A DNA stretch of 64,000 nucleotides from Staphylococcus microti (GCF_000934465.1 NZ_JXWY01000009.1:24604-88603); one strand, 5' to 3'; shown: positions 36,024 through 46,639, counted from the stretch's first letter. Notes: generated by a model from the letters alone, not told the origin. Program-made: numbers and translations.

Positions 36024-37895
36024 CTATTCGTTTAAAAGTGCTACAACTGTCTGTTCGATAGACGTTGCATCTAAACCAATATCAGTTAAAATACGTTCAA
36101 CATCGCCATGTTCGATATACACATCATCAATGCCTAAACGTTTAATTGTATTGCGATATGCATGGTCAGTGATGAAGTTACTAATTTGACTACCTAGACC
36201 ACCATTGAGCATATTTTCTTCAACCGTCACAATCGGTATATTGGATTTTCCAAGTTCATGCAACATTTCAGTGTCCATCGGCTTAATATAGCGTGCGTTA
36301 ATCACATGTGCATGAATACCTTGTTGTTTCAATGAATCTGCAACTTGCGCAATTGTTTCTACTGTAGGTCCGTAACTGATTAGCGCAACATCAGCACCGT
36401 CCGTTAATGTTTCCCAACGACCAATTGGTAAATGTTGACGTTCTGCATTAATCGCTACACCAAGACCATTACCTCGTGGGTATCTAATAGCAATAGGTCC
36501 TTGTTCATAATGCATCGCAGTGTAGACCATATCTTTTGCTTCATTTTCATCTTTTGGCATCATGACAGTCATATTTGGAAACTGTGTTAAAAAGCCAATA
36601 TCGTACACGCCTTGATGTGTTTCACCGTCTGCCCCTACTAATCCCGCACGATCGACACCAAAAATAACATTTAAGTTTTGTCGATCGACGTCGTGTAACA
36701 CTTGGTCATAGGCACGTTGCAAAAATGTCGAATAAATCGCGACGTAAGGCTTCATACCTTCTATAGCAAAGCCGGCCGCCATCGTTACAGCATGTTGTTC
36801 TGCAATACCGACATCAAAAAATTGCTCAGGCAGTTCGGATTGGAACTTCGTCAATTTTGAACCGACTGGCATCGCTGGTGTGATGGCTACAACACGTTTG
36901 TCGTTACGTGCGTATGATAAAATCTCATCAGACATCAATTGGCTCCATGATGGTCCTTTTGCCTGTCCTTTAATTTGTTCGCCTGTTTCCAGCTTGTATG
37001 GTCCTAGACCGTGCCAAGTTCCAATTTTATCGTTTTCGGCAGGATGGTAGCCCTTACCTTTTTTAGTAACCACATGAATTAACACTGGTTTGTTGATAGA
37101 ATCAGCTGTTTTTAATGCGTTTTCCAGTTCTTCAAAATTATGACCATCAACAGGTCCAATATAGCGAATACCTAATTCTTCAAAAAAGGCACCGTCCACA
37201 ACTAAATATTTTAAACTATCTTTAATTCGATCTGCTGATTCACGCAAGCGACTTCCCCCTGGTAGTCGGCTTAACACAGTTTCAGCATCTACTTTTAAGC
37301 GGTTATAACCTTGATTCATACGAATGCGACCGAGCATATTATGCATCGCACCAACATTCGGTGCAATACTCATCTCGTTATCATTTAAAATAATCGTCAT
37401 ATTCGTACGATCATGGCCAATATTATTTAAAGCTTCTAATGCCATACCGCCTGTTAGCGCCCCATCACCAATAACTGGTACGACTTGATGATGTTGATTT
37501 AATATATCACGTGCTTTTGCCATACCCATTGCGGCAGACAAAGAAGTGGAGCTATGTCCAGCTTCCCACACATCGTGTTCTGACTCTCTTAATTTCGGGA
37601 ATCCGCATAACCCTTTATATTGTCTTAATGTATCAAATTGGTTCGCTCGGCCAGTCAAAATTTTATGGATATAGCTTTGATGGCCAACATCCCAAATAAT
37701 TTTATCTTTCGGGCTGTCGTAGTGTTTATGTAAAGCAATCGTAAGCTCTACGACACCGAGATTGGCACCGATATGCCCACCTGTAACAGCGCAAGTTTCT
37801 ATTAAAAATTGACGTATATCCTGACTGAGTGATTCAAGTTGTTGAACAGAAAGACTCTTTAAGAATGACGGATCCTGTATCGTACGTATATCCAT
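36024..37895 (-). CDS. dxs: 1-deoxy-D-xylulose-5-phosphate synthase
   Basis: A 623-residue thiamine-diphosphate enzyme that condenses pyruvate and glyceraldehyde 3-phosphate, the first step of the MEP isoprenoid route. ThDP motif [20 protein letters not shown] ending in ILNDNEMSI, the His of [15 protein letters not shown], and the transketolase C-terminal domain with [17 protein letters not shown]. Full length and apparently intact. It stands 66 bases after ispA in the ancestral Bacillales order; S. aureus lacks it because it uses mevalonate. Its presence is a clade marker and implies dxr, ispDEFGH elsewhere. Confidence 0.96.
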   Translation of the reverse strand: MDIRTIQDPSFLKSLSVQQLESLSQDIRQFLIETCAVTGGHIGANLGVVELTIALHKHYDSPKDKIIWDVGHQSYIHKILTGRANQFDTLRQYKGLCGFPKLRESEHDVWEAGHSSTSLSAAMGMAKARDILNQHHQVVPVIGDGALTGGMALEALNNIGHDRTNMTIILNDNEMSIAPNVGAMHNMLGRIRMNQGYNRLKVDAETVLSRLPGGSRLRESADRIKDSLKYLVVDGAFFEELGIRYIGPVDGHNFEELENALKTADSINKPVLIHVVTKKGKGYHPAENDKIGTWHGLGPYKLETGEQIKGQAKGPSWSQLMSDEILSYARNDKRVVAITPAMPVGSKLTKFQSELPEQFFDVGIAEQHAVTMAAGFAIEGMKPYVAIYSTFLQRAYDQVLHDVDRQNLNVIFGVDRAGLVGADGETHQGVYDIGFLTQFPNMTVMMPKDENEAKDMVYTAMHYEQGPIAIRYPRGNGLGVAINAERQHLPIGRWETLTDGADVALISYGPTVETIAQVADSLKQQGIHAHVINARYIKPMDTEMLHELGKSNIPIVTVEENMLNGGLGSQISNFITDHAYRNTIKRLGIDDVYIEHGDVERILTDIGLDATSIEQTVVALLNE

Positions 37896-37961
37896 TTTAT
37901 ATCACCCTTTATCTTTATCTCTTACGATTATACCCCATTTATCTACCGAGATATAGATAAT

Positions 37962-38843
37962 TTAATTTTGACGTTGATAAAAAAGCTTTAACAAATAATC
38001 AAGGTTTTCTGTGTTATATGTTTGAGACAACGTTGATAAAATCTGTTCAGCCTCTTCAACGTGTTGTGCTAAAATTGATTCTGCTTTTTCACGCCCTAAT
38101 AATGTAACGTATGTAGACTTGTCATTCATATCGTCACTACCCGTTTGTTTACCTAATGCTTCCGTAGTTCCAAATAAATCGAGCAAATCATCTTTAATTT
38201 GAAAAATAATCCCTAAATGATTTGCAAATGTAATTAGTTGTTTTTGTATGTCATTATCAACATGCGCAATAATCGTTGCTGCTTCAATGGCGAAACGTAT
38301 CAATGCACCTGTTTTATGCATATGAATTTGTTCTAATGTCGACAGATCAACGGCTTTCGATTCACTTTGCATATCGAGCGTTTGACCACCGACCATACCT
38401 TGATGACCACTAGCAAGACTCAACGCTGAAACCAGTTGAATACGTGTTTCAGCAGATAATGTTGTATCGTTGCTAATATATTCAAATGCCTTTGTTAAGA
38501 GTGCGTCGCCAGCCAATATCGCTAACCATTCACCATACACTTTATGATTTGTTGGTTTGCCACGTCGTAGGTTGTCATCATCCATAGCAGGTAGATCATC
38601 ATGAATTAATGAATACGTGTGTATCATTTCAAGCGCAATTGCTGTATTGAGTCCCTTGTCTTCACTTTTAGGTTGCAACATATCTAGTGTTGCTAACAAT
38701 AACAATGGACGAACACGCTTGCCACCCGCTTTCAAAGAATAAATCATACTCTCTTCAAGTTGTGTATGAAGCTGCGACTTTTCAATACTGTGATCAAGTG
38801 CATCATTAAAAGTGGCTAATAACTTATTCAGACTTTGATTCAT
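37962..38843 (-). CDS. ispA: Farnesyl diphosphate synthase (geranyltranstransferase)
   Basis: A 293-residue all-helical prenyl synthase making farnesyl diphosphate for undecaprenyl phosphate, menaquinone and other isoprenoids. First Asp-rich motif [20 protein letters not shown], second motif [10 protein letters not shown], and the [12 protein letters not shown] substrate region. It overlaps xseB by 20 bases and starts after GAGGATAGCG. Adjacent dxs makes this a small isoprenoid unit. Confidence 0.95.
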   Translation of the reverse strand: MNQSLNKLLATFNDALDHSIEKSQLHTQLEESMIYSLKAGGKRVRPLLLLATLDMLQPKSEDKGLNTAIALEMIHTYSLIHDDLPAMDDDNLRRGKPTNHKVYGEWLAILAGDALLTKAFEYISNDTTLSAETRIQLVSALSLASGHQGMVGGQTLDMQSESKAVDLSTLEQIHMHKTGALIRFAIEAATIIAHVDNDIQKQLITFANHLGIIFQIKDDLLDLFGTTEALGKQTGSDDMNDKSTYVTLLGREKAESILAQHVEEAEQILSTLSQTYNTENLDYLLKLFYQRQN

Positions 38844-39048
38844 CGCTATCCTCAGCCTCTTCTTTAATTAGTTTTGATACTTTGTTCTCGGCCTCTTTTA
38901 ATGTTTTTTCACATGCTTTTGAAAGTGTCATCCCTTTTTGATAAAGCGCTAATGACTCTTCTAATGACACCGTATCGTTATCCAATTGTTTCACTATTTC
39001 TTCTAATTCATGCATCATTGCTTCAAATGATTGATTATCTGTTGTCAT
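38824..39048 (-). CDS. xseB: Exodeoxyribonuclease VII small subunit
   Basis: A 74-residue, two-helix acidic protein ([20 protein letters not shown], then [19 protein letters not shown]), the small subunit that binds XseA to form exonuclease VII. It overlaps xseA by 14 bases and ispA by 20 bases, so translation of the three is coupled. Length matches the family. Confidence 0.94.
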   Translation of the reverse strand: MTTDNQSFEAMMHELEEIVKQLDNDTVSLEESLALYQKGMTLSKACEKTLKEAENKVSKLIKEEAEDSDESKSE

Positions 39049-40378
39049 CGTTACACCTTACCTTTTCAATAATTGCATCTACCGAGCCATCTTTCATGGT
39101 AATTTCAATATAATCACCCATCGTTAAATCCTGACTACGCGTGACGACGTCATCATCTTTTTTAACAATTGAGTAGCCACGTAACATCGTTTTTGTCGGA
39201 CTAAGATTGTCGAGTGATGCAACTTGTTGTATGAGTGATTGTTTTTTTTGCGTCAAAATGCGGTTGAGCTGTTTATCAAGCTGTTCACGTGATTGTTGCA
39301 CAGTTAGTTGATTACGTTTAATCGCTTCATAGAAATGGCGAAGTCGAAAACGTTGTTCAACGAATTTAAGGCGTTGCTGCTCTGATTGAATTCTACTTTC
39401 CATCGTTGTGTGTAACATGCGGTCTAAATCGTCACGTTTTTGAATATGTTGTTCGTAAAGCAGAGTTGGTTGCTTAAACTTATAATATTCTTGAAAACGA
39501 GCTAAAGATTGTCGTGCATGTTTCATATATTGCACAATAAAACGATTCAAATAGTTTTGGCTTTTATTCAATACTTGATACAACTCTTGTTGATCAGGTG
39601 TCGCAATCATAGCAGCTTGCGTAGGCGTTGCTGCACGCACATCAGCCACATAATCGCTTAATGTGGTATCTGTTTCATGACCAACTGCTGATATGACAGG
39701 AGTTTGGCAATCGTAAATCGCTTTGACAACCACTTCTTCGTTAAAGCTCCACAAATCTTCAATAGAACCGCCACCACGTCCCACAATAATCGTGTCAACG
39801 CCCAATGAATCGGCGTACTTCAGCTTTGCTACAATATCGTCAGCAGCTTGTGTCCCTTGTACAAGTGTACTGATTCTAACTGGTTCCACGAGTGGATAAC
39901 GACTTTGAAGTGTATTCAAAATATCTCGTATAGCAGCCCCTGTACTTGCAGTGATAATCGCAATCTTTTCTGGATACTGAGGGATTGGCTTTTTATGAGC
40001 AGCATCGAAATAGCCTTCTTTCGTTAACTGTTTTTTTAACTGCTCAAACTTTTGATAAAGATTACCGACACCATCAAGCTGCATTTTATTCACATAAATT
40101 TGATAGCTACCGCGACGTTCATAAACGGAGACACGTGCTTCAATGATGACCTGATCCCCTTCTTTTGGATCGAAGTCTAATTGATTTGCAGCCCCTTTAA
40201 ACATCATGGCATTAATGACGCTGTTTTCATCCTTCAACGCAAAATAGAGATGCCCACTACTATGACGCTTGAAGTTGGACAACTCTCCTTTGATTAAGAC
40301 AGACTGAAGATGTGGGTCTTGATCAAACTTATATTTAATATATTTTGTTAATGCTGAGACCGTTAAATATTTTTCCAT
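39035..40378 (-). CDS. xseA: Exodeoxyribonuclease VII large subunit
   Basis: The 447-residue catalytic subunit of exonuclease VII, which degrades single-stranded DNA from both ends. An N-terminal OB fold ([20 protein letters not shown]), the catalytic region with [19 protein letters not shown] and [20 protein letters not shown], a long coiled coil (about 265-390) and the C-terminal [11 protein letters not shown] segment. It lies 14 bases after nusB in the usual Bacillales order. Confidence 0.95.
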   Translation of the reverse strand: MEKYLTVSALTKYIKYKFDQDPHLQSVLIKGELSNFKRHSSGHLYFALKDENSVINAMMFKGAANQLDFDPKEGDQVIIEARVSVYERRGSYQIYVNKMQLDGVGNLYQKFEQLKKQLTKEGYFDAAHKKPIPQYPEKIAIITASTGAAIRDILNTLQSRYPLVEPVRISTLVQGTQAADDIVAKLKYADSLGVDTIIVGRGGGSIEDLWSFNEEVVVKAIYDCQTPVISAVGHETDTTLSDYVADVRAATPTQAAMIATPDQQELYQVLNKSQNYLNRFIVQYMKHARQSLARFQEYYKFKQPTLLYEQHIQKRDDLDRMLHTTMESRIQSEQQRLKFVEQRFRLRHFYEAIKRNQLTVQQSREQLDKQLNRILTQKKQSLIQQVASLDNLSPTKTMLRGYSIVKKDDDVVTRSQDLTMGDYIEITMKDGSVDAIIEKVRCNDDNR

Positions 40379-40392
40379 AGTATCACTCTATC

Positions 40393-40779
40393 TTAGTTAA
40401 TATTGCTTAATACCCCGTTAACAAAGCGATAATGATCATCGTCAGAGAATTGTTTTGTTAATTCTACTGCTTCGTTAATAATGACTTTTTCAGGCGTATC
40501 ACTATGCAGAAGTTCAAATGTTGCCATTCTTAAAATGATACGATCTGACTTAAGCAAGCGTGAAATTGTCCAGCCATTTAAATGCGGTTCGATCGTTGCA
40601 TCTAAAACTGGCTCATGATCTTTAACGCCAGAAACAAGCCATTGAATAAAGTTGAAATCTAAATCTGGATAATCATCTTTAATAAAGCTAATTGCTTCTT
40701 CAATAGTTAAATCAGAATTTTTCATTTCTAATTGAAATAAAGTTTGAAAAGCCTGGCTTCTCGCTTGTTTTCTACTCAT
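40393..40779 (-). CDS. nusB: Transcription antitermination factor NusB
   Basis: A 128-residue all-helical NusB, which with NusE (S10) binds boxA RNA of rRNA leaders. The N-terminal [20 protein letters not shown] and the C-terminal [20 protein letters not shown] and FVNGVLSNI blocks are diagnostic. The start follows a GGAGCAA site 23 bases after yqhY. Confidence 0.94.
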   Translation of the reverse strand: MSRKQARSQAFQTLFQLEMKNSDLTIEEAISFIKDDYPDLDFNFIQWLVSGVKDHEPVLDATIEPHLNGWTISRLLKSDRIILRMATFELLHSDTPEKVIINEAVELTKQFSDDDHYRFVNGVLSNIN

Positions 40780-40802
40780 GTTATTGCTCCATTCTGTAAA
40801 TA

Positions 40803-41174
40803 TTAGCTTTTAGGTTTGCCCATGTCGATATGTGTGATATGAACATTGACTTGTTTAGGAGATAAAGCCGTCATTGTATGAATCGCGCTGTGAATTGACT
40901 CTTGCACTTTTAACGCTGTGTCAGAGATTTTCACGCCGTACTCAAGTGAACAATAGACATTGATGACGATTTCATTGTCTTTTGTTTCAATTTTAACGCC
41001 TTTGCTTAAATTTTTACGTCCTAAACGTTCTAAAGTTGAATTCTTTTTATCTGAAAACATACCGCGTACACCTTTAACTTCAGATGCGGCAATACTTGCA
41101 ATGACAGAAATAACTTCAGGTACAATTTCAACATTGCCTAAGTTAGGATTATAGTTCTCAATTGATTTAGTCAT
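40803..41174 (-). CDS. yqhY: Asp23/Gls24 family protein YqhY
   Basis: A 123-residue Asp23/Gls24 protein. [20 protein letters not shown] and [20 protein letters not shown] are typical. In B. subtilis YqhY is encoded beside accB-accC and its loss disturbs acetyl-CoA carboxylase activity, so it probably tunes fatty-acid precursor supply. It has no membrane segment and no enzyme motif. It lies 22 bases after accC and starts behind GGAGGATC. Confidence 0.88.
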   Translation of the reverse strand: MTKSIENYNPNLGNVEIVPEVISVIASIAASEVKGVRGMFSDKKNSTLERLGRKNLSKGVKIETKDNEIVINVYCSLEYGVKISDTALKVQESIHSAIHTMTALSPKQVNVHITHIDMGKPKS

Positions 41175-41196
41175 TGTGCTTGATCCTCCGATTTCA

Positions 41197-42552
41197 TTAA
41201 TTTTCTTCGTTCATCACATCATGTATTTCTAAAAATTTTGTATTGAAGTAACCTTTTTGGAATATAGGATGTTTGAGTAAACGGACGTGAAAAGGCACCG
41301 TTGTATCAATCCCCATAATGACAAACTCGTTTAAGGCGCGCAAACTAGTCATAATCACTTCATCACGCGTTGCCCCATGGATAATTAACTTTGCGACCAT
41401 CGAATCATAATGTGGTGGTATCGCATAATTCATGTAACATGCTGAATCAATACGCACGCCAAAGCCTCCAGGTGTCAAATACTGCGTAATAACGCCAGGT
41501 GATGGCATAAAGTTTTTGTATGGATTTTCCGCATTAATACGAAATTCCATTGCATGCCCATTAATTTGAATGTCTTCTTGTTTGTACGGTAGTTTCTCGC
41601 CCATTGCGACTTTAAGCTGCAGTTTCACTAAATCTACACCTGTTACTACTTCAGTAACTGGATGCTCTACTTGGATACGCGTGTTCATCTCCATAAAGTA
41701 GAACGCATCATCATCCAAATCGTATATAAACTCAATCGTACCTGCATTGTAATAGCCAACTGCTTTCGCCGCACGGACTGCCGCGTCGCCCATTTCTTTA
41801 CGCATTTCTGCTGATAATATTGGAGATGGTGCTTCTTCGACAAGTTTTTGCATGCGACGCTGAATCGTACAATCACGTTCACCTAAATGAATCACATTGC
41901 CATGTTCATCGCCGATAATTTGAATTTCGATATGACGGAAGTTTTCAATATATTTTTCTAAATAAAGACCCCCATTACCAAATGCTGTTTCAGCTTCTTG
42001 TTGGGTCATTTTGTAGCCATTTATTAAAGATTCTTCATCACGTGCAATACGAATCCCTTTACCACCGCCACCAGCAGTTGCTTTAATGATGACAGGATAA
42101 CCGATTTGATTCGCCGTTTCGATTGCGTGCTCAATGCTCGTTACAAGCCCTTCACTACCTGGAACAACAGGAACGTTGGCACGTTTCATCTCTTCTTTTG
42201 CAACATCTTTAATCCCCATTTTCTGGATGGATTGATAGCTTGGTCCAATAAACTTGAGTTGAACTGCTTCACACAGTTCAGCAAAGTCGCTGTTTTCAGC
42301 TAAAAAGCCATAGCCAGGGTGAATCCCATCACAACCTGTCGACGTCGCAATTGATAGGATGTTTGGAATGTTTAAATAAGAATCTTTGGATTGCTTAGGT
42401 CCAACACAGTACGCTTCATCAGCTAATTGAGTATGTAGCGCATCTTTATCGCCTTCAGAATAAATCGCTACTGTTTGGATGCCTAATTCGCGGCACGCAC
42501 GAATAATTCGTACGGCAATCTCACCACGGTTTGCAATTAATACTTTCTTCAT
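41197..42552 (-). CDS. accC: Biotin carboxylase subunit of acetyl-CoA carboxylase
   Basis: A 451-residue ATP-grasp enzyme that carboxylates the biotin of AccB. N-terminal KKVLIANRGEIAVRIIRACR, the Gly-rich ATP loop ATAGGGGKGIRIARDE, HLGERDCTIQRRMQKLVEEA, and FYFMEMNTRIQVEHPVTEVV with the catalytic Glu and Arg. It lies 2 bases after accB. It feeds malonyl-CoA to fatty acid synthesis; accA and accD are elsewhere. Confidence 0.96.
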   Translation of the reverse strand: MKKVLIANRGEIAVRIIRACRELGIQTVAIYSEGDKDALHTQLADEAYCVGPKQSKDSYLNIPNILSIATSTGCDGIHPGYGFLAENSDFAELCEAVQLKFIGPSYQSIQKMGIKDVAKEEMKRANVPVVPGSEGLVTSIEHAIETANQIGYPVIIKATAGGGGKGIRIARDEESLINGYKMTQQEAETAFGNGGLYLEKYIENFRHIEIQIIGDEHGNVIHLGERDCTIQRRMQKLVEEAPSPILSAEMRKEMGDAAVRAAKAVGYYNAGTIEFIYDLDDDAFYFMEMNTRIQVEHPVTEVVTGVDLVKLQLKVAMGEKLPYKQEDIQINGHAMEFRINAENPYKNFMPSPGVITQYLTPGGFGVRIDSACYMNYAIPPHYDSMVAKLIIHGATRDEVIMTSLRALNEFVIMGIDTTVPFHVRLLKHPIFQKGYFNTKFLEIHDVMNEEN

Positions 42553-42554
42553 AA

Positions 42555-43010
42555 CTATTTCACCTTGAATAAAGCTTGGCCATACTCAACCATTTGTCCA
42601 TCTTCAACAAGGACTTCTACAATTTCGCCGCTGACTTCAGCTTGAATTTCGTTAAACAGTTTCATTGCTTCTAAAATACACACTGTTGAATCAGCTGTGA
42701 CTTTATCGCCCACTTTAACATATGGACTTTCTTCTGGTGAAGGTGATTTATAAAACGTACCGACCATAGGTGCACTGATCGTTTTTAAATCATCAGATAC
42801 AGCAGGTGCATCAGTTGTATCTACATCACTAACGGGTGCTGCTGCGTGTGCTTGTGCAACAGGTTGAACAGATGCAGCTGTCGCCTGTTGTGTAATCACT
42901 TCTTTTTCTTTCTTTAAAGTAATTTTTGACCCTTTATTTTCAATATTTATTTCAGTTAGACTAGATTGATCAAGAATGTCGATTAATTCTTTAATCTCTT
43001 TAAAATTCAT
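42555..43010 (-). CDS. accB: Biotin carboxyl carrier protein of acetyl-CoA carboxylase
   Basis: A 151-residue carrier with an N-terminal helical region (FKEIKELIDILDQSSLTEIN), an Ala/Pro/Thr-rich flexible linker and the C-terminal biotinyl domain, where the biotinylated Lys lies in ILEAMKLFNEIQAEVSG. The start follows GAGGGAG. A promoter with TTGAAT, a 17-base spacer and TAAAAT lies at 43047-43075, so accB-accC-yqhY-nusB and further genes may form one long operon. Confidence 0.95.
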   Translation of the reverse strand: MNFKEIKELIDILDQSSLTEINIENKGSKITLKKEKEVITQQATAASVQPVAQAHAAAPVSDVDTTDAPAVSDDLKTISAPMVGTFYKSPSPEESPYVKVGDKVTADSTVCILEAMKLFNEIQAEVSGEIVEVLVEDGQMVEYGQALFKVK

Positions 43011-43046
43011 ATTGGTTACTCCCTCATAAATGATTTCTGTCTTATC

Positions 43047-43075
43047 ATTTTACTTGAGGGGACCGGTCAATTCAA
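43047..43075 (-). promoter_or_regulatory. Probable accBC promoter with internal palindrome
   Basis: On the minus strand TTGAAT (43070-43075), a 17-base spacer and TAAAAT (43047-43052), a good SigA-type promoter. The spacer begins next to a perfect 8-bp palindrome GACCGGTC (43061-43068), which could be an operator half. Confidence 0.6.
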
Positions 43076-43114
43076 GCAAAGTCATAATTGACGGGTGTTA
43101 ACTAATGCTGAAAA

Positions 43115-43152
43115 AACTGGGAAAACCAAATAGATATTTGACTTTCCCAGTT
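43115..43152 (-). terminator. efp terminator
   Basis: A perfect 10-bp stem AACTGGGAAA/TTTCCCAGTT (43115-43124 with 43143-43152), followed on the minus strand by TTTTCAGC. It lies 6 bases past the efp stop and insulates accB. Confidence 0.9.
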
Positions 43153-43158
43153 GGATAA

Positions 43159-43716
43159 TTATGCACGAGATACGTAGCTACCATCTGCAGTATTGATAAC
43201 TAAAATGTCTCCTTGGTTAACGAACAATGGTACGTTTAAAGAATAACCTGTTTCAACAGTTGCTGATTTTGTTGCACCAGTAGCAGTATCACCTTTGATA
43301 CCAGGTTCTGTTTCTGTTACTTCAAGTTCAACTGTTTTAGGTAATTCAACACCAATTGTTTCACCTTCGTATGATTGAATGTGAACATCCATATTTGCTT
43401 TCAAGAATTTTAATTCATGCTCTAAATATGCAGTTGATAATTCAGTTTGTTCAAACGTTTCGTTGTCCATAAAGATATGTGTATCCCCGTCTGCATATAA
43501 ATACTGCATACGACGATTTTCAATCATTGCTGGCTCAACTTTTTCGCCACCACGGAAAGTTTTTTCTTGGATGGCACCTGTACGCAAGTTACGTAATTTT
43601 GATCTTACGAATGCAGCGCCTTTTCCTGGTTTAACGTGTTGGAATTCTAATACTTTCCAAATACCGTTGTCGACTGAAATTGTCAATCCTGTTTTAAAAT
43701 CATTTACAGAAATCAT
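43159..43716 (-). CDS. efp: Elongation factor P
   Basis: A 185-residue tRNA-shaped factor that rescues ribosomes stalled at polyproline. The loop [20 protein letters not shown] carries the conserved Lys32 that is modified in Bacillales; the C-terminal signature is [20 protein letters not shown]. Start follows GAGGAGG, 18 bases after the Xaa-Pro peptidase gene, with which it is cotranscribed in most Firmicutes. Confidence 0.96.
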   Translation of the reverse strand: MISVNDFKTGLTISVDNGIWKVLEFQHVKPGKGAAFVRSKLRNLRTGAIQEKTFRGGEKVEPAMIENRRMQYLYADGDTHIFMDNETFEQTELSTAYLEHELKFLKANMDVHIQSYEGETIGVELPKTVELEVTETEPGIKGDTATGATKSATVETGYSLNVPLFVNQGDILVINTADGSYVSRA

Positions 43717-43734
43717 TAAGTTTCCTCCTCAGAA

Positions 43735-44805
43735 TCACTCTTCTTTTAAAATAATAAGGTCTTTTGTTGAATTAGTAAAGCATTGACAGCCATTTTCTTG
43801 AATTAAAATATCATCTTCTATGCGTACACCACCAACACCATTCACATAGATGCCAGGTTCAATCGTTACGATATGATTTGGTTGTAAAATATACGACGAT
43901 TTTGGAGATAACATCGGTAATTCGTGAATGTCTAGGCCAATTCCATGTCCAAGTGAATGGCCAAAGTTATCACCATAGCCTGCTTCCGCAATAATGTCCC
44001 GTGCCACTTGGTCGATTTCTTTACCAGACATGCCTGCTTGAATGCTTGCGACAGCTGTTTTTTGCGCTTTCAGAACGGTTTCATAGATGTGAATCATTTC
44101 ATCAGAAGGTTGGCCAACAGCAAACGTTCGCGTGATATCAGAAGCATAGCCTTTGTAGTAGGCACCAAAATCAAGTGTCACCATATCTCCAGATTCAATC
44201 ACTTTATCTGAGGCAACACCATGTGGTAATGCACCACGATGACCGGATGCAACAATAGTATCAAATGACGTATCGTCAGCGCCTAAATGCAACATTTTAC
44301 TTTCGAGATGCGCTTTTAATTCTTTTTCTGTCATACCCGGTTTGGCAACTGTTAAAATATATTCATACGCTTCGTCTACAATATTAGCTGCTTTTTGAAT
44401 ATACGCTATTTCCGTTTCATCTTTAACCATTCGAATACGTTCAATCGCTTCGCCAATTGGTTTTAATGTATGTGTCCCTTTACTCAATGCCACAAACGTA
44501 TCGTATGAAACGATATGACCTTCAAAACCAATTTGTTGATAGTTATGTTGTTGGATATGATCAAGTAACGCTGTGTGTAAATCCCCTTGTTGCTGAATCA
44601 CTTCATAGAGTTCAGCTTGTGCCGTAGCTTGTTCCACATAGCGGAAATCTGTAAACAAATATTGTTCCGATGCACTAATCAGTAATGCCCCACTTGTACC
44701 AGTAAACCCTGATAGGTAGCGACGATTGAAGTCTGTTAGAACGAGTAAAGCATCCAATTGTTGTGTTTTTAAAATATCTCTTGCCTGTTCAATTCGGTGT
44801 TTCAC
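43735..44805 (-). CDS. Xaa-Pro aminopeptidase/dipeptidase, M24 family
   Basis: A 356-residue cytoplasmic metallopeptidase that cleaves before or after proline. The N-terminal creatinase-like domain (LVLTDFNRRYLSGFTGTSGA) precedes the pita-bread catalytic domain with metal ligands in TLDFGAYYKGYASDITRTF, GHSLGHGIGLDIHE, TIEPGIYV and GGVRIEDD. The start is a GTG at 44805 behind AGGAGGGG. Companion of efp, which fits a role in recycling proline-rich peptides. Confidence 0.92.
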   Translation of the reverse strand: MKHRIEQARDILKTQQLDALLVLTDFNRRYLSGFTGTSGALLISASEQYLFTDFRYVEQATAQAELYEVIQQQGDLHTALLDHIQQHNYQQIGFEGHIVSYDTFVALSKGTHTLKPIGEAIERIRMVKDETEIAYIQKAANIVDEAYEYILTVAKPGMTEKELKAHLESKMLHLGADDTSFDTIVASGHRGALPHGVASDKVIESGDMVTLDFGAYYKGYASDITRTFAVGQPSDEMIHIYETVLKAQKTAVASIQAGMSGKEIDQVARDIIAEAGYGDNFGHSLGHGIGLDIHELPMLSPKSSYILQPNHIVTIEPGIYVNGVGGVRIEDDILIQENGCQCFTNSTKDLIILKEE

Positions 44806-44896
44806 CCAAATCCCCTCCTAGAATATTTGTACTTATCTATATGATACCTTAAAATAGTATCTTGTATAGCGTAAAACATCAAAACAGGAGTTAAAA

Positions 44897-45502
44897 ATGA
44901 AAAAGATTATATTTTTAAGTTTCAGTTCAATGGTGCTACTCACAGCGTGTGGAAGTCAAAATTTACTACCTTTAGAAGAAAAAAGCACCGAGTTGCAAGA
45001 AGACAATCATGAATTGAAGTTAACCAATCAATCCTTGAAAAATGAAAATGCTAAAAAAGAAAAACAATTAGCTGCTTTAGAAAAAGACACAAAAAATACG
45101 AAACAAGCACAAACGAATCATCAAATTGCACAATACTATGAAGTTTCATCGGCATACTACAGTGATGTGACAAGCATTATTAACGCATATCAAGCGTTAG
45201 ACAAAGATGTTGTTAAAAATGATAAAAAGCGAGAAGTATTAGGCAAACTTGATGCAGTCATAGATGATCATGACTTAGCTGTCGAACGCTACAAAGATGA
45301 TGCTGAAGATTTTGATGTACTAAAAAAAGATGACAATGTCAAAAAAAAGCATAAAGAAGTCGAAAGCTTACAACAAAAAATTCATCAAGCGTTAGAAACG
45401 ATTAGAAAAGGGTATGCTAAAAAAGATGAGCAGATGATTCAGAAAGGACGTCAAGAACTCGTGAATATTAAAGTAACGTCCGCTGAAGGAACAGAACAAT
45501 AA
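44897..45502 (+). CDS. Lipoprotein with coiled-coil region
   Basis: A 201-residue secreted lipoprotein. The signal peptide MKKIIFLSFSSMVLLTACGS has a lipobox LLTAC, so Cys18 should be lipidated. A strongly helical, charged region follows (about 25-70, EEKSTELQEDNHELKLTNQS pattern), then a helical domain rich in Lys and Asp. No enzyme motif. It is linked by 15 bases to the small membrane protein gene; the pair is conserved at this place in staphylococci. The function is unknown; a cell-envelope role is likely. Confidence 0.82.
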   Translation: MKKIIFLSFSSMVLLTACGSQNLLPLEEKSTELQEDNHELKLTNQSLKNENAKKEKQLAALEKDTKNTKQAQTNHQIAQYYEVSSAYYSDVTSIINAYQALDKDVVKNDKKREVLGKLDAVIDDHDLAVERYKDDAEDFDVLKKDDNVKKKHKEVESLQQKIHQALETIRKGYAKKDEQMIQKGRQELVNIKVTSAEGTEQ

Positions 45503-45517
45503 TAGAGGTGACATAAT

Positions 45518-45748
45518 ATGAGTGCGTTTCAAAAGATTATTTTTGCATTGATTGCGATTGTTGCATTTGTTGGTTTAATCATGAACTTAGATACATTTTT
45601 ATTAAGTATTACAAATACGATTATTACAATGCTCGTCGTTGTCGGTGTGATTTATGCGTTATACTTCTTTTTCTTTCTTACAGAAGATCAACGTAAATAT
45701 AAAAAAGCGGTGTGGAAAAATAAATGGAAATACCGTCGTCGTAAATAG
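45518..45748 (+). CDS. Small two-helix membrane protein
   Basis: A 76-residue protein with two membrane helices (about 7-25 and 30-55) and a basic C-terminal tail KYKKAVWKNKWKYRRRK, which by the positive-inside rule stays in the cytoplasm. It starts after GAGGTG, 15 bases past the lipoprotein stop, and ends before a bidirectional terminator. A homologue sits at the same place in S. aureus. No known domain; function unknown. Confidence 0.78.
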   Translation: MSAFQKIIFALIAIVAFVGLIMNLDTFLLSITNTIITMLVVVGVIYALYFFFFLTEDQRKYKKAVWKNKWKYRRRK

Positions 45749-45760
45749 TATGTATATAAA

Positions 45761-45801
45761 AAGACAGCACATCAGTCAAATAACGGCTGGTATGCTGTCT
45801 T
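45761..45801. terminator. Bidirectional terminator before lipM
   Basis: AAGACAGCA/TGCTGTCTT arms (45761-45769 with 45793-45801) with partial inner pairing; T-runs on the minus strand and T-rich sequence on the + strand. Serves the small membrane protein gene and lipM. Confidence 0.85.
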
Positions 45802-45808
45802 CTTCATA

Positions 45809-46639
45809 TTATTTACGATATAAAAAGTCGTGAGAGCGATATTTTTCTTCTAGTTGCTTCACTTCTTCTAATTGTGACGCTGTTAGTTCGAGTGGTTTGA
45901 ATTCGATATTCAAGCCTTGTTGGAATCCTTTTTTGAAAGCTTCTTCCATTTGCTCTAACGTGATGTAATCGTCACTCAAATCATTAATAGCAATTGCTTT
46001 TTCTACAAAGGCTGCTTTCATTTTATCTTTTAAGCGGTCATTTTTGAAGACAAACATATCGAATAGATCGTCAATGTCTACATCTTGAAGAATGGAACCA
46101 TGCTGTAAAATAACGCCTTTTTGACGTGTTTGCGCACTCCCTGCTATTTTCTTCCCTTCAACGACAAGTTCGTACCAACTTGGTGCATCAAAACAGACAG
46201 AGCTTCTCGGTTGTTTTAGTTTCTCACGTTCTTCTTTAGAGCGTGGAATGGCAAAATATGCATCGAAACCAAGTGCTTTAAAGCCTTCTAACAAGCCGGC
46301 TGAAATAACACGGTACGCCTCAGTGACTGTTTGAGGCATCGCAGGATGTGATTCAGGAACGATGACGCTATATGTCAACTCCTTGTCGTGTAACACACCA
46401 CGTCCACCCGTTTGTCTTCTTACAAGGCCATAGCCTTTTTCTTTTACTTTATCTATATTAATTTCACGTTCTAGACGTTGGAAATAACCGATTGACAATG
46501 TCGGTGGTGACCATGTATAGAAGCGGACAACTGGATCAATTTCACCGCGAGAGACGAAATTGAGTAACGCTTCGTCCAAGGCCATATTATAGTATGGATC
46601 ATGACTTCCTGTATTAATAAAATGCCAAGTTTCTGTCAC
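45809..46639 (-). CDS. lipM: Octanoyl-[GcvH]:protein octanoyltransferase LipM
   Basis: A 276-residue BPL/LplA/LipB-family enzyme that moves octanoyl from acyl carrier protein to GcvH, the first step of lipoyl assembly in Firmicutes. [19 protein letters not shown], the catalytic Cys in [14 protein letters not shown] and [20 protein letters not shown] identify it. The start is a GTG at 46639, 9 bases after GGAGG, matching the S. aureus N terminus MTETW. It is close to gcvPB, and its product supports the glycine cleavage and E2 proteins. Confidence 0.93.
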   Translation of the reverse strand: MTETWHFINTGSHDPYYNMALDEALLNFVSRGEIDPVVRFYTWSPPTLSIGYFQRLEREINIDKVKEKGYGLVRRQTGGRGVLHDKELTYSVIVPESHPAMPQTVTEAYRVISAGLLEGFKALGFDAYFAIPRSKEEREKLKQPRSSVCFDAPSWYELVVEGKKIAGSAQTRQKGVILQHGSILQDVDIDDLFDMFVFKNDRLKDKMKAAFVEKAIAINDLSDDYITLEQMEEAFKKGFQQGLNIEFKPLELTASQLEEVKQLEEKYRSHDFLYRK

